From: Capsicum annuum
Lineage: Eukaryota > Streptophyta > Magnoliopsida > Solanales > Solanaceae
Length of the DNA: 64,000 bases
Direction: 5' to 3'
NCBI RefSeq assembly: GCF_002878395.1
Contig: NC_061120.1
Span: 100,482,227-100,546,226 of the forward strand
The number at the start of each line of letters is the position of its first letter. Position 1 is the first letter of the stretch. The notes beneath the pieces are model-generated. The model was not told the origin of the DNA. It worked only from the letters and a program-made list of their open reading frames with translations, and searched no databases. Positions 12,166-23,915 of this stretch are shown piece by piece. The position numbers and the translations under genes were made by a program.

Positions 12166-12183
12166 AACTTGGTATCAGAGCCT
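12166..12183 (+). other. Primer binding site, initiator Met-tRNA type
   Basis: AACTTGGTATCAGAGCCT follows the 5' LTR directly; TGGTATCAGAGC (12170-12181) is the standard complement to the 3' end of plant initiator Met-tRNA, where minus-strand DNA synthesis starts. Confidence 0.9.
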
Positions 12184-12387
12184 AAGGTTCAATAGAGTCC
12201 TAGCAAGTCTGAAAGCCGTATCTAGTAGAGTCTTGTACATGGGTGTGTTGCGTGCCACATTTATGTACTGGAGGCTATAAAATGTTTTAGAAATAGTTTC
12301 CCCTCTTTCAGTATTCATGTTGTGCCAGTGAGCATAATCATAAGTCAATCTCTCAGCCTAATCTGCTTCTTCTCTTTATTTCAGAAT

Positions 12388-13452
12388 ATGCCTCTTAAGA
12401 GAAAAAATCAGTCATCCCCTTATCTTGAAGAAACTTTGGGCAATCTTGTTTCTCATATGGAGTTCAGGACCAAATTTACCACTCTTGCTAAGTCAGTAGC
12501 TACCCATAATTAGAGAACAGCTATCGTTTCGACCAACCCAGTGGCCAACTCAACTGTAGCTAGGATTCAGTACTTCACCTTAATCAATCCTCTGTCCTTC
12601 CATGGGTCTAAAGTAGATGAAGACCCTTAGGAATTCATTGATCAAGTTCAAAAAGTGACAGACATCATGGGTGTAACTACTATTGAAAGTGCTGAATTAG
12701 CCGCATACTAGTTGCAGGATGTGGCTCATACTTGGTTCAAATAGTGGAAGTCAGAAAGGTCAGATGATGCAGGTCCTATAGCATGAGAGGAGTTTGTCAC
12801 TGCATTCTTAGACAAATTCTTTCCCCAAGAGCTTAGAGAGGCTAAGGTGCTAGAATTCATCAACCTCAAGAAGGGAAATATGATGGTGAAAGAGTATTCT
12901 TTAAAGTTTATTCAATTATCCAGATATGTCCCTCATGTGGTAACAAACGGCAGAGCCAAGATGAGTAAGTTCGATTCAGGGCTAAATGATAGCGTGGTTA
13001 ATGAGTGCAGATCTGCCATGCTAAATAGTGACATGACTTTAGCTAGACTTATGACCCATGCTCAATAAATAGAGGAGCAGAAGATTAAGCATAGGAAAAA
13101 GCTGAATAAGAAAGCTAGGACAGGTAGCTTCAATTTTAGTCAGCCTAAATTAGAAGGAGGAAACCGTTCTCAATTTTATCCTAAGTCATCAGTTCCAACT
13201 CCTTCTTCAACTAGTGCTCCAGTTCCTAAGTTCAGAGATAGAGTGCAAGGCTCTGAGTCTTAGGGCAGTATCAGCAATGCCCGAACTAATCACCTTTGTC
13301 AGACTTTTGAAAAGAACCACAAGGGTGCTTGCAGAGCTTGCAGCAATATTTATTTTAGTTGTGGCAAGCCAGGACACAGAGTCAGAGACTGCCCTCAGTT
13401 AGGTTATTAGAGTTATCTCTGCTCCTCAGCTCAGTTAGGTTGCCCAAATCAG
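12388..13452 (+). pseudogene. gag of the plus-strand Tekay-like element (broken)
   Basis: Capsid-like polyprotein beginning MPLKRK at 12388. The N-terminal text (FRTKFTTLAKSVATHN) matches the gag start of the minus-strand relative at 23488-23694. The central retrotransposon gag domain is visible at 12590-13070, including EFINLKKGNMMVKEY and FIQLSRYVPHV. A zinc knuckle is at about 13345-13393 (FSCGKPGHRVRDC), with the first Cys replaced. In-frame stops fall at conserved Gln or Trp codons: after DP near 12628, in AYxLQDV near 12710, in WFKxWK near 12740, and in AxEEF near 12785. The protein would form the virus-like particle; this copy cannot be made whole. Confidence 0.88.
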
Positions 13453-16400
13453 TAGGGTGCCACCACCAGTGCTACTATTGGGCATCGCCCAAATAGACTA
13501 TATGCTTTTTAGACCCGATAAGATCAGGAAAATTCTCCTGATATAGTTACTGGTACGTTACAGATCTTTCATGTGTATGTTTACGCTTTACTAGATCCAG
13601 GAGCTTTTTTGTCTTTTCTTACTCCCTATATAGCAGTTGATTTTGGAATCAATCTTGAAATTCTAGTAGATCCCTTCTCAGTCTCTACCCCAGTGGGAAA
13701 AATTATCATAGCCCTGTGGGTATATAGGAACTGCCCAGTTATGATGTTTCAGAAAGTCACTTCAGCAGACTTAGTCGAATTAGAGATGACTGATTTTGAC
13801 ATTATTCTCGGCATGGATTGACTTCATTCCTGCTATTCCATAGTTGACTGTAGAAATAGAATAGTCCAGTTTCAATTTCCAAATAAACCAATCCTTGAGT
13901 AGAAGGGTAGTGTATCCGCTTTTTGGGGTCAACATGTTTTCTACCTTCGGGCAATGAAAATGTTATCTAAAGGATATGCCTATCATTTTGTTCGAGTTAA
14001 GGACACTAGTTCTGAAACTCCCAGCCTTGAATCAGTCTCAGTAGTGAATGAATATTCAGATGTCTTTCCCGAAGATCTTCCAGGAATTTCTCCCAAAAGG
14101 GAAATAGACTTCGGGATTGATCTTCTTCGAAATGCTCAGCCTATCTCTATTTTGCCGTATAAAATGGAACCAGTACAAATCAAAGAACTAAAAGAACAAT
14201 TAAAGGATCTCTTAGATAAGGGATTAATCAGGCCTAACGTTTCCCCATAGGACGCTCTAGTATTATTAGTGCACAAAAAAGACGGTTCTCTCAGAATGTG
14301 GATAGACTACCGCCAACTCAATAAGGTCACGATCAAGAACAAGTATCCTCTTCCCAGAATTGATGACTTATTTGATCAACTTTAGGGTGCCAGTTATTTC
14401 TCTAAGATAGACCTCAGATCCCGCTATCATCAGCTCAGAGTTAGAGAATGTGACATTCTAAAAATAACTTTTCATACTTAGTATGGTCACTTTGAATTCT
14501 TAGTCATGTCATTTAGTCTTACCAATTTCCCAGCCACTTTCATGGACTTGATGAACCACGTGTTCAAGCAGTACTTGGACATGTTCATCATAGTCTTCAT
14601 AGATGATATTTTGGTCTATTCCCGTACTGAGCGCGATCATGCAGACTATCTCTAAATAGTACTTCAGAATCTCAGAGATCATTACCTATTTACCAAATTT
14701 AGTAAGTACAAATTTTGGCTATGGTCAGTAGCATTCCTTGGTCATATCATTTTTGGTGATGGCATTAGATTTGATTCTCAAAAGACTGAAACAGTAAGAA
14801 ACTAGCCAAGACCTATCTCTCCATTAGATATCAGGAGTTTCTTATGTTTGGCTAGCTATTACATATGGTTTATTGAAGGATTTTTATCTATTGTATCCCC
14901 TATGTCCAAATTGACTTAAAAGAAAGTCAAGTTTCAGTGCTCACACCCTTGCGAGAAGAGTTTTCAGGAGTTGAAGACTCAACTTAGCTCAGCCCAGTCT
15001 TAGCTCTTCCAGATGGTTTAGATGGGTTTTTGATGTATTGTGATGCATCTAGAGTAGGTTTGGGTTTTGTCCTCATGCTACATGGTAAGGTCATAGCCTA
15101 CACCTCCAGACAGCTTAAACCCTATGAAAGAAATTATCCTACTCATGATCTTGATTTAGCAGCAGTAGTCTTTTCCTTGAAGATTTGGAGGCGTTATCTC
15201 TATAGAGTTCATGTAGATGTCTTCACAGATCACAAGAGTCTTCAGTATGTCTTTTCTAAAAAAAATCTCAATTTTCATCAGAGAAGGGGGTTAGAGTTCT
15301 TGAAAGACTATAACATGAGTGTCCTCTATCATTCAGGCAATGCCAATGTAGTGGCCAATGCTCTTAGTAGGCTATCTATGGATAGTGTTTCTCATATAGA
15401 GGATAGTAAGAAGAAGTTAATCAAGAAGTCCATCAGCTTACCAGACTAGCGTTCTTTTAGTTGATTCTTCAGAGGATGGTGTATGTGTTCAAAGTAGTTT
15501 AAAATCATATCTATTTTTTGAGGTAAAAGAAAAGCAAGATAGAGATCCCATCCTTATCAAGTTGAAAGAGTCAATTCAGGATCAGAAAGTATAGGTTTTC
15601 TCCCAAGGGGGAGATGGTGTTTTACGTTGTCGGGGTCGTCTCTGTGTTCCAGTTGTAGATGACTTAAGGCAGCGAATTCTTGCAGAAGCACATGGTGTAT
15701 ACTACTCTATTCATCCAGGGGCCACAAAGATGTACCGTGACTTGCGGGAAATCTATTGGTGGAGTGGGATGAAGAGAGACATTGCAGAGTTAGTGGCTAA
15801 GTACTCTACATGTCAGCAAGTTAAGATAGAGAATCATAAGCCTAGTGGGTCCATGCAGGAGTTTAGTAGTCCTACTTGGAAATGAGAAGTTGTAAACATG
15901 GACTTCGTGATGGGTTTACCTCGAACTCATCATCAGTATGATTTAGTCTGGGTCATTGTAGACAGAATGACCAAGTCAGCTCATTTCCTTCCAGTTCATA
16001 CCTCTTATTCAGCCGAGGATTACGCCAAACTTTATATCAAGGAGTTGGTCAGATTGCACGGTGTTCTATTTCCATTATCTCAGACCGAGGTACCCAGTTC
16101 ACCTCTCATTTCTAGAAAGTATTCCAAAAGGGTCTTGGTACCCAAGTTTATCTCTATACAACCTTTCATCCTTGGATAGATGGTCAAGCAAAAGGACCAT
16201 TCAGGTGTTAGAAGATATGCTAAGGGCGTGTACAATCAATTTTAAGGAAAGTTGGGATGACCACTTTTTTTGATTAAATTTGCATACAATAACAACTATC
16301 ATTCTAATATTCGGATGGCTCCATTCGAAGCTCTCTATGTTAGGAGATATAGATCTCTAATTGGTTGGCTTGAATTTAATGAGGCCTCAGTCATAGGTCC

Positions 16401-16971
16401 TGACTTAGTATTTGATGCCTTAGAAAAAGTCTAGTTAATCAAAGAAAGACTTTGGGCTGCTCAAAACCGACAGAAGTCTTATGTAGATGTTCGTAGAAAA
16501 GATCTCGAGTTTGAGGTTGGTGATCATGTCTATCTAAAGATCTCTCCCATGAAGGGAGTGAAGAGATTTGGCAAGAAGGGAAAGCTCCGTCCCCGATATG
16601 TCAGTTCTTTCAAGATTCTAAGTCATTTCGACAAGGTAGCTTATGAGCTCGAATTGCCTTCAGATCTAGCCTCAGTTCATCCAGTCTTCCACGTCTCTTT
16701 TCTCAAGAAGTGTATAGGTGACCCACCAGTTGAAGTCCCGATTTAGAGCATTGATGTTCAGAACACTCTCTCTTATGAAGAGATTCCATTTGAAATCTTA
16801 GACTATTAAACTCGTAGATTGAGGAACAAAGAAGTCCCTCTAGTTAAAGTTATTTGGTAAAATCAATCCGTCGAGGGAGCTACTTGGGATGCAAAAGGAT
16901 ACATGCATACCAATTATCCTCACCTCTTCTTCACCAACTCAGGTCAAGCTCAAGGTAGCAGTTCTCTTTAA
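13453..16971 (+). pseudogene. pol of the plus-strand Tekay-like element: PR, RT, RH, IN, chromodomain tail (broken)
   Basis: Order typical of Ty3/gypsy. Protease at 13560-13830 with ALLDPGAFLSF and FDIILGMD. RT at about 14080-14780 with [28 protein letters not shown] and catalytic FIDDILVYS. RNase H at 15030-15449 with [14 protein letters not shown] and VANALSRL. Integrase at 15660-16740: a zinc-binding part (HPGATKMYRDLR, with the first Cys changed), a core with DFVMGLP and DRMTKSAHFLP, a frameshift near 16060, and the C-terminal GKKGKLRPRYVSSF. The tail LSYEEIPFEILDY...VEGATWDAKGYM is the chromodomain-type end of Tekay/Del chromoviruses, thought to steer integration to heterochromatin. Many stops replace Trp or Gln codons. 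It directly follows gag, probably once in one frame with it. Confidence 0.9.
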
Positions 16972-17347
16972 GCTTACTCAGTTTCATGTTCAGTGTTCAT
17001 CACAAACTTGGTATGCAGTTTCATGCTCATGTTCCCATTATAAACTTGGTATCAAGTACTATTGCATATTCAGTCATGCACTCATGTATCAGTTTAGTTA
17101 TGTAATTATGCATCAGACATGCATTCTTATTGTGAGAAACTTATTTCTTCAGAACACTCAGTCATGCATTCATGAATCAGTTACACATGCATCAGATATC
17201 CATGTTCAGTATTATATGTTCAGCTTGTCAGTCATGTCAGTTATTAGATCATGTTTTAGTTATTCATGTTTAGTATGTACGTCAGTTGTCTTTTTTTCCC
17301 TCTCAGTCATTCTTATTCGAGGATGAATTTTCTCAAGGGGGAGATAT
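16972..17347 (+). other. 3' untranslated region and polypurine tract
   Basis: Non-coding stretch between pol and the 3' LTR, rich in CATGCATTCA, TCATGTT and CAGTTAT-like words. The open frame spanning 16889-17326 is a frame shadow. It ends with GAGGATGAATTTTC, then CTCAAGGGGGAGATAT (about 17332-17347), the polypurine tract. The text around this tract is nearly the same as the one seen in reverse at 19889-19920. Confidence 0.75.
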
Positions 17348-19830
17348 TGTAATACCCCATACATTTCCTAGCAAATTTTATCTCAAGAATGTCTAGTATT
17401 AGCTTCTAAATTGAATGATGATTATTCCATGAGGAATTTTCATGATTTTCAATTTTTGTCATATGGAAAATTCAATATGCTTTCTATCGATATAAAATTC
17501 TTCCAAATCCGATAACTGGGTCAGAAGTTACGACTATTTTAAGTTTTCATCATAAAACAGTGCCATATTAGTCAATGGCGCACCGCGCCACAAGAGAAAA
17601 TGACATTTGGCAAATTCCAGTAGGGGTCCGCGATTATCGCGCATAGCTCCAGGGCCCAAATTTAGAATTGTCCTTTTCCAGTGTCTTAGCGCGATTTCCT
17701 CCGCGTTGCGCCAAAGTTCCAGGTCATGAAAGAAGGGGTAACATGATGTCTCCGCATTGCGCCATCCCTCAATTTACCAATTGTCAATTTCCAGTGACAC
17801 TGCGCAATAATGTCGCATCGCGCTAGGGGCCCAGTTTGGAAAATTTTTAATAAAATTAAATGATGCGTCCAGGGTTAAAAGGGTCAATTTCCTACCCCTA
17901 TTTAAACCTAATAACATGTGATTTAGCCGTTCTTCACCCAAAATACACTCTCTTCTCTTAAGTTTCTCTCAATAACAAGCTAGGGTTTTCATAGAAGATC
18001 CAATTTTAAGAAAGTTTCACCATTAATCTTCACGAAACCACGAACTAAGGTATGCGTAGTGTTCATTTATGGATTTCTTTCATGCATGAAGCCCAAGAAT
18101 CTCTTTTCTACGCTTAAGTTTATGGATTTCTTTATGAATTTCATGTTTGGTTAGTTTTGTTTATATTGAGAATGATCAATTGAATTTAAATCAATGTTGG
18201 GTGATCAATTTTATGTGGAATTGATTTGTATAGATGTATATTCATGTGAACCTATGAATAAACCCTAGGATGATGAAATTAGAGATGAATCATGATGATT
18301 AATTATTGCATGAAGTTGTCTACATGAGCTATGCCTACCATGTGTTTGAATAAATGCCTAGATAAAGGAACAATGCCCAACTAGTATGATATCATAAAAT
18401 CCCCATGTATGTACAAGTTATGCCTATCACATGTTTTGATGGAATGCTTCTATAAATGTATTATGGATTATGATGTTAGTTATATGTTCAAGTAAGTCAT
18501 GACTTGTCAGTTTCCTTCCATCAAGTCCTAGGGGTACTTATACCTGAAACATTAGTTGTGTGCTTAGAGTCATGTTAAGTTTTCACGATACTCTCAGTTA
18601 AGCCATGATCCTTAGACTTCAGACAGTCTTATGACTCAGGAAATCTCCATGATCTCATGAACTCAGTCAGTTGTCAGATATCAATAGTATTCCATCAGTC
18701 AACGAAATTCAATAACTCAGTTTATGTTTAGTTCAGTAAATCATGTTCAGTGTCCATTCAAATGGGAGTAGAAATTTGCACTGAGTGAACCCAAGGATGG
18801 GGACACACTATATCAGATAAGGGTGTGATCCTTAGCAGTCATCCTTGCATTCCAAAACTATGTAGCCAGCATAGGTTGAGATATCCACACTGTCAATGAG
18901 GGTTGATGAGTTGGATAAGTACTGTCAGATAAGGGCCCCACCATTCTCGTACAAGGGACACTATCAGATGAGGGTCGCCTATAGCTTGTCCTTACCAGTG
19001 CCGCAGAATTAACAACCTTCCAATTGGGGTTACAGATTGGACCCTAACTCAGCCATAATGGCATATTAGGGGTATATCAGTTAGATAACTATTTCCCACA
19101 GTTTCATGTTACAAAATTAGGACTGTCAGATACAATCAACTCAGATATAGCAAGGAACTCAAATAGTTCCATCAGATGCAGGACTGTCGGATACGGTCAC
19201 TCATGTTATTAGTTATATTCAGATTTAGTAATCATGTTATCACAGTATTAGTGTCAGTTGTTATGTCTCATGCATGTATTCTCATGCTCATGATAGTTAG
19301 TCAGTTATTATCATTGTTCATGCATATGAACCCCATGCATTCAGCCTATCTCACATCTATACCAGTACATTTGCGCTATGGTGTCTTATACTATAGGTTT
19401 AGAGATACGAGCTCCAAATCAATAGTATATTCCAATTTCAGCAGTCAGAGTTTGAAGTGAGTCCTCATCATTCGAGGATATGATTATTCCCTATTATTTA
19501 ATTAATTAGTTTATTAGTTGGAATTAGTTGGGGACATGTCCCATCAGCTCCTTACTCAGACAGTTCAGTCAGTTAGAGGCTTTCTAGACTATCATGTTTC
19601 AGACTTTAGTATTTTCAGTTTTGTTTTGGGTATTCTATTACCCCACATAGATGTTATATCATTCAGATTATGTTCAGTATTAAACCTTATGGCCTTTTAG
19701 TTTATGTTTCCGCATTATTATGTCATATTAAGCAATGTACAGGTACAGATATCAGTCATGGGTTAGCTTGTGGTCCTTCGGGGTCATGAGCACCGTGTAG
19801 CATTCTAGTTTAGCAAATCAGGGTGTTACA
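17348..19830 (+). repeat. 3' LTR of the plus-strand Tekay-like element (2483 bp)
   Basis: Starts TGTAATACCCCATACA and ends GGGTGTTACA. Aligns with 9669-12165 throughout, including the GC-rich word zone (17567-17830) and the TATA box (17898-17907). Ends TG...CA. Open frames at 19176 and 19518 are LTR sequence. Confidence 0.9.
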
Positions 19831-19835
19831 AACCC

Positions 19836-19888
19836 CCTTGACAAGCCTAAAGGACTGAATTAAGGTTAGAATTTTGTGGGGTCTTTCA
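19836..19888 (-). repeat. Remainder of the split left LTR of the outer element
   Basis: CCTTGACAAGCCTAAAGG through GGGGTCTTTCA matches the end of the right LTR at 26533-26587, which lacks the nested insertion. It follows the AACCC site duplication at 19831-19835. Confidence 0.88.
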
Positions 19889-19925
19889 TGATCTCCCTCT
19901 TAGGAACATTCATCCTCGAATGAGA
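19889..19925 (-). other. Polypurine tract and flank of the outer element
   Basis: On the minus strand this reads GAGGATGAATGTTCC followed by TAAGAGGGAGATCA just before the 3' LTR: the usual polypurine tract of this gypsy family, where plus-strand DNA synthesis starts. It sets the element's orientation as minus. Confidence 0.75.
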
Positions 19926-20199
19926 CTGCTGAGACTGAGAATACTGAGAGACTGACTTACTTACTGGATATGAACATCTGGAATATAACTATATGACTGA
20001 TATTACTAGTATTTTGAATTATCATACTGAATATGCATATCTAATGCATAGGTATAGATGAATATGATTCATAAATACATGACTGGGATTACTGATAAAC
20101 TGAATCTAAATATTGAACATGCAATAGTAACTGATACCAAGTTTGTAACTGAAATCTGAACATAAAACTGGTTAAGCTTAAGGAAACTATTACCTTGAG

Positions 20200-22990
20200 C
20201 TTAGTCTGGATTAGCATAAAATAGATGAGGATACTTGGTTCGCATTTCTACATTTGCTTTCCAAGTATCTCCCTCAACGGACTGATTTCGCTAAAGAACT
20301 TTGACTAGAAGAACTTTTTTGTTCCTTAGTCTGCGAATTTGATAGTCAAGGTTTTGATTAGGATATCTTCATAAGAGAGGTTTTTCTAAATACCTATGCC
20401 CTCAATTGGGACTACGACTGATGGTTCACCTATGCATTTCTTTAGCAAGGAGACATGAAACATAGGATGAATTAAAGATACAGCGCTTTCGCTTTGAAAA
20501 AATTTCGCTCATTTGGTTTGCGTGGTCAAATCGGAAGGTAACTTAAGTTTGTAAGCTACCTTTTCAAAATGGTTGGGAATTCGGTAAGAACCGACATATC
20601 AGAGACTGAGTTTCCCTTTATTTCCAAAAATGCTTCACTCCTTTCATAGTAGAGATCTTTAAGTACACATAGTCACCAATCTCGAACTCGAGATCCTTTC
20701 TGCGCACATCTGAGTATGATTTCTGTCGGCTCTGAGTTGTCTAAAGCCTTTCCCTGATCAACTGGACCTTTTCTAAGGTATCAAACACCAAGACAGACCC
20801 TACCACTTTGGCCTCACCCACTTCAAACCAACCAATGGAATATCTATACCTCCTCTCATAAAGTACCTCGAATGGAGCCATTTGAATACTGGAGTGATAG
20901 CTTTTGTTATATGCGAACTCATCCAAAGGCAAGTGGTCATCCCAACAATCTTTAAAGTCTATTGCAAATACTTATAGCATATCTTCTAAGGTCTGAATGG
21001 TCATTTTTTCTTGACCATCTATCTGAGGATGAAAGGTTGTACTAAGATAATCTCGGGTACCAAGATACTTTTGGAATGCTTTCCAAAAATGAAAAATGAA
21101 TCGGGTACCTCTATCTGAGATAATAAAAAATAGAACACTGTGCAATCTGACCAACTCCTTGATATAGAGTTTGGCCTAATCCTTGGCTGAATAGGAGGTA
21201 TGAAGTGGAAGAAAATGAGCTGATTTGGTCATCCTGTCTACAGTGACCCAAACTAAATCATACCGACGACGAGTACGAGGCAAGCCCATCACAAAGTTCA
21301 TGTTTACTTTTTCCCATTTCCAGGTGGGACTATTGAACTCCTGTATGGACCCATTAGGCTTCTGATGCTCAATCTTAACCTACTGATATGTTGAGCACTT
21401 AGCCACAAATTCTGCAATGTCTTTTTTCATTCTACTCCACTAATAGATCTCCCGCAAATTACGGTACATCTTCATGGCCCCTTGATGAATAAAGTAACGT
21501 GCACCATGTACTACTGCAAGAATTCGCTGCCTCAAGTCATCTACACCTAGCACACACAGACGACCTTGATAATGCAAAACACCATCTCCCCCTTGGGAGA
21601 AGACCTCAACCTTAAGATTTCTGACTGATTCCTTTAACTGGACTAGATTTGGATCCCTATCCTGCTTTTCCTTTAGTTACAAAACTAGGGATGATTCTCA
21701 GCTACTCTACACCCACAAACTACCTTTTGCTGAATCGACTAAGCGAACACCTAGTCAGGCTAGCTGATGAACTTCCTGGGCTAACTTCTTCTTACTGTTC
21801 TCAACATGGGCAATACTATCCATAAACATTCTACTGAGAGCTTCAACCACTACATTGGCCTTATCGGGATGATACAGAACACTCATGTCATAGTCTTTAA
21901 ACAATTCCAACCACCTTCTCTGATGGAGGTTGAGGTGTTTCTGAGAGAACACATACTGCAGGATCTTATAATCAATGAATACATCAATGTGCACACCATA
22001 CAAGTAATGCCTCTAAATATTTAAGGCAAAAACTACTACTGCTAACTCAAAATCATTAGTAGGATAGTTCTTCTCATGGGGCTTAAGTTGTCTAGAGGCA
22101 TAGGCTATGACTTTACCTCTCTGCATCAGAACACAACCCAATCCGACTCTGGAAGCTTCACAGTACACAACAAAACTATTGGAACCATTTGGTAGGGTCA
22201 ACACTGGAGCTGTGGTGAGTCGAGTCTTCAAATCCTGAAAACTCTTCTTATAAGAATCTAACTACTGGAACTTAACTTCTTTTGAGTCAATCTGGACATA
22301 GGTGATGCAATAGACAAAAATCCCTCAACAAACCATCGGTAATAGCCAGCCAAACCTAATAAACTCCTGATATCTAACAGAGAGATGGGCCTAGGCCAGT
22401 TTTCCACTACTTTGGTCTTTTAGGGATCAACTCTAATGCCATCACTGGAAATTATATAGCCAAAGAATGCTACTGACTTTATCCAAAATTCCCGCTTACT
22501 GAATTTGATGAATAACTAATTGTTTTTGAAAGTCTACAATACTATTCTGAGATAGTCTGCATTATCATGTTTATACGGGAGTAAATAAGAATGTCATCTA
22601 TGAAGACTATGATAAATATGTCCAAGTACTACTTGAACAGACGGTTCTTCAAGTCCATAAAGGCTGCCGGGGCATTGGTAAGACCAAAGGACATGACTAA
22701 AACTTTAAAGTGACCGTACCATGTTTTGAAAGCTATTTTTGGGACGTCACTTTTCCTGACTCTGAGCTGATGATAGCCTGATCTGAGGTCTATCTTAGAG
22801 AAATAACTGGAATCCTGAAGTTTGTCAAATAAGTCATCAATTCTAGGGAGTGGATATTTGTTCTTAATCGTAACTTTGTTTAACTGACTGTAATCTATGC
22901 ACATTCTAAGAGAATCGTCTTTCTTACGCATGAATAAAACTGGTATACCCTACGAGGACACACTGGGTCTGATGAATCCTTTATACAAGA
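20200..22990 (-). pseudogene. pol of the outer Tekay-like element: RT, RH, IN, chromodomain tail (broken)
   Basis: Read from right to left on the minus strand. RT is at 22990-22300, clearest at 22629-22931 ([43 protein letters not shown]). RNase H is at 22231-21755 ([49 protein letters not shown]). Integrase is at about 21540-20500, including ISDRGTRFIFHFW at about 21100 and FAYNKSYHSSIQMAPFEVLY at 20860-20920. A decayed chromodomain-like end lies at about 20400-20200. Stops and frameshifts break it throughout. The same architecture as 13453-16971 identifies it as a chromovirus pol. The protease is not present upstream of RT. Confidence 0.85.
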
Positions 22991-23229
22991 GATCCTTTAA
23001 TTATTTATTTAATTCTCTAATTTCTACAGAAGCCATCCTATATGGCGGGATAGATATGGACTAAGTATCTGGGAGAAGATCAATTCTGAAATTAATTTCC
23101 CTTTCAAGAGGAACTCTAGGAAGATCTTTGGGAAACACATCTAGGAATTCACATACTAATGATACTAATTCAAGAGTAGGGGATTCTAAACTAGAGTCCT
23201 AGACTCAAACGAGATGGTAGACTCAACTC

Positions 23230-23694
23230 TAGTGAGAAGAACCTATCCAGAAAAGCAGCTGCAAACTCCTCCCAATCTATGGATCCTACATCTGCAACCC
23301 TCTATGCCTTCCACTATTTGAACCATGAGTGAGACATATCCTGTAATTGATATACAATCAACTCAACGCTCTTAACAGCAATCACCCCCATGATATCGGT
23401 AACCTTCTGCACCTGATCAAGAAATTCTTAAGGGTCCTTATCTGACTTAGACCCGATAAATGATGGAGGGTTAATTTAGGAAAAGTCCTAAATCCTTGCA
23501 GCAGCAGTATTTTTCACTGGGTTAGCCAGAACCGCAACTGCACATTTATTCTGGGTTGTCACAGAATGAGCTAGGGTAGTGAAGGTTGCTCTAAACTCCG
23601 CGTGGGAGATATGCTCGCCCAAAGGATCTGGATGGATAGGCTGAAGGGTTGACTGATCTCCCATTCCTCTTCTCTGAGTCCTCTTTGGAGGCAT
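23230..23694 (-). pseudogene. gag fragment of the outer Tekay-like element
   Basis: Starts MPPKRTQRRG at 23694 and continues with HAEFRATFTTLAHSV, matching the gag start of the plus-strand element at 12388. The following part down to about 23230 keeps pieces of the central gag domain. The C-terminal gag, zinc knuckle and protease are missing: sequence passes almost directly into the region before RT (about 22990-23160), which implies an internal deletion of roughly a kilobase relative to the other copy. Confidence 0.8.
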
Positions 23695-23899
23695 ATTCTG
23701 TAAATGGAAGAGAAGCTAGGATTAGAAAGAGAGTGTAACTGGAGCTCATGCTCACTCACACGACATGAATACTAAAAATGGAAAAACTTTTCCTAAAATA
23801 TCTCGTAGCCTCTTGTCTATAAGTGTGGCGCACAACAAACCCATGCATAAGACTCTACTAGATACGGCTTTTAGACTTTCTATGACTCTATTGAACATG

Positions 23900-23912
23900 G
23901 CTCTGATACCCA
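23900..23912 (-). other. Primer binding site of the outer element (Met-tRNA type, one extra base)
   Basis: On the minus strand TGGGTATCAGAGC lies three bases inside the right LTR. It matches the initiator Met-tRNA site TGGTATCAGAGC apart from an extra G. Confidence 0.75.
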
Positions 23913-23915
23913 ATT

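Larger units (their letters stand above)
9669..19830 (+). mobile_element. Ty3/gypsy element, Tekay/Del-like chromovirus, plus strand (10.2 kb)
   Basis: Complete in outline: 5' LTR 9669-12165, tRNA-Met primer site from 12166, gag (12388 on), protease, RT, RNase H, integrase, chromodomain-like tail ending at 16971, polypurine tract (17335-17347) and 3' LTR 17348-19830. It is inserted in the left LTR of the outer element: CACCC (9664-9668) on the left and AACCC (19831-19835) on the right, a site duplication with one mismatch. The LTRs differ noticeably (8 differences in the 60 bases at 10201-10260 versus 17881-17940) and all reading frames are broken, so it is an old, inactive copy. Confidence 0.92.

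Noticed and set aside
12166..12183. tRNA-like sequences at 143-154, 12166-12183, 23900-23912 and 40130-40141
   Set aside because: They match only the last 12 bases of a tRNA and sit at LTR borders, so they are primer binding sites, not tRNA genes.
16889..17326. 145-residue plus-strand frame after pol
   Set aside because: It starts out of frame within the chromodomain tail and runs through 3' untranslated repeats; no similarity recognised and it is not matched in the related element.
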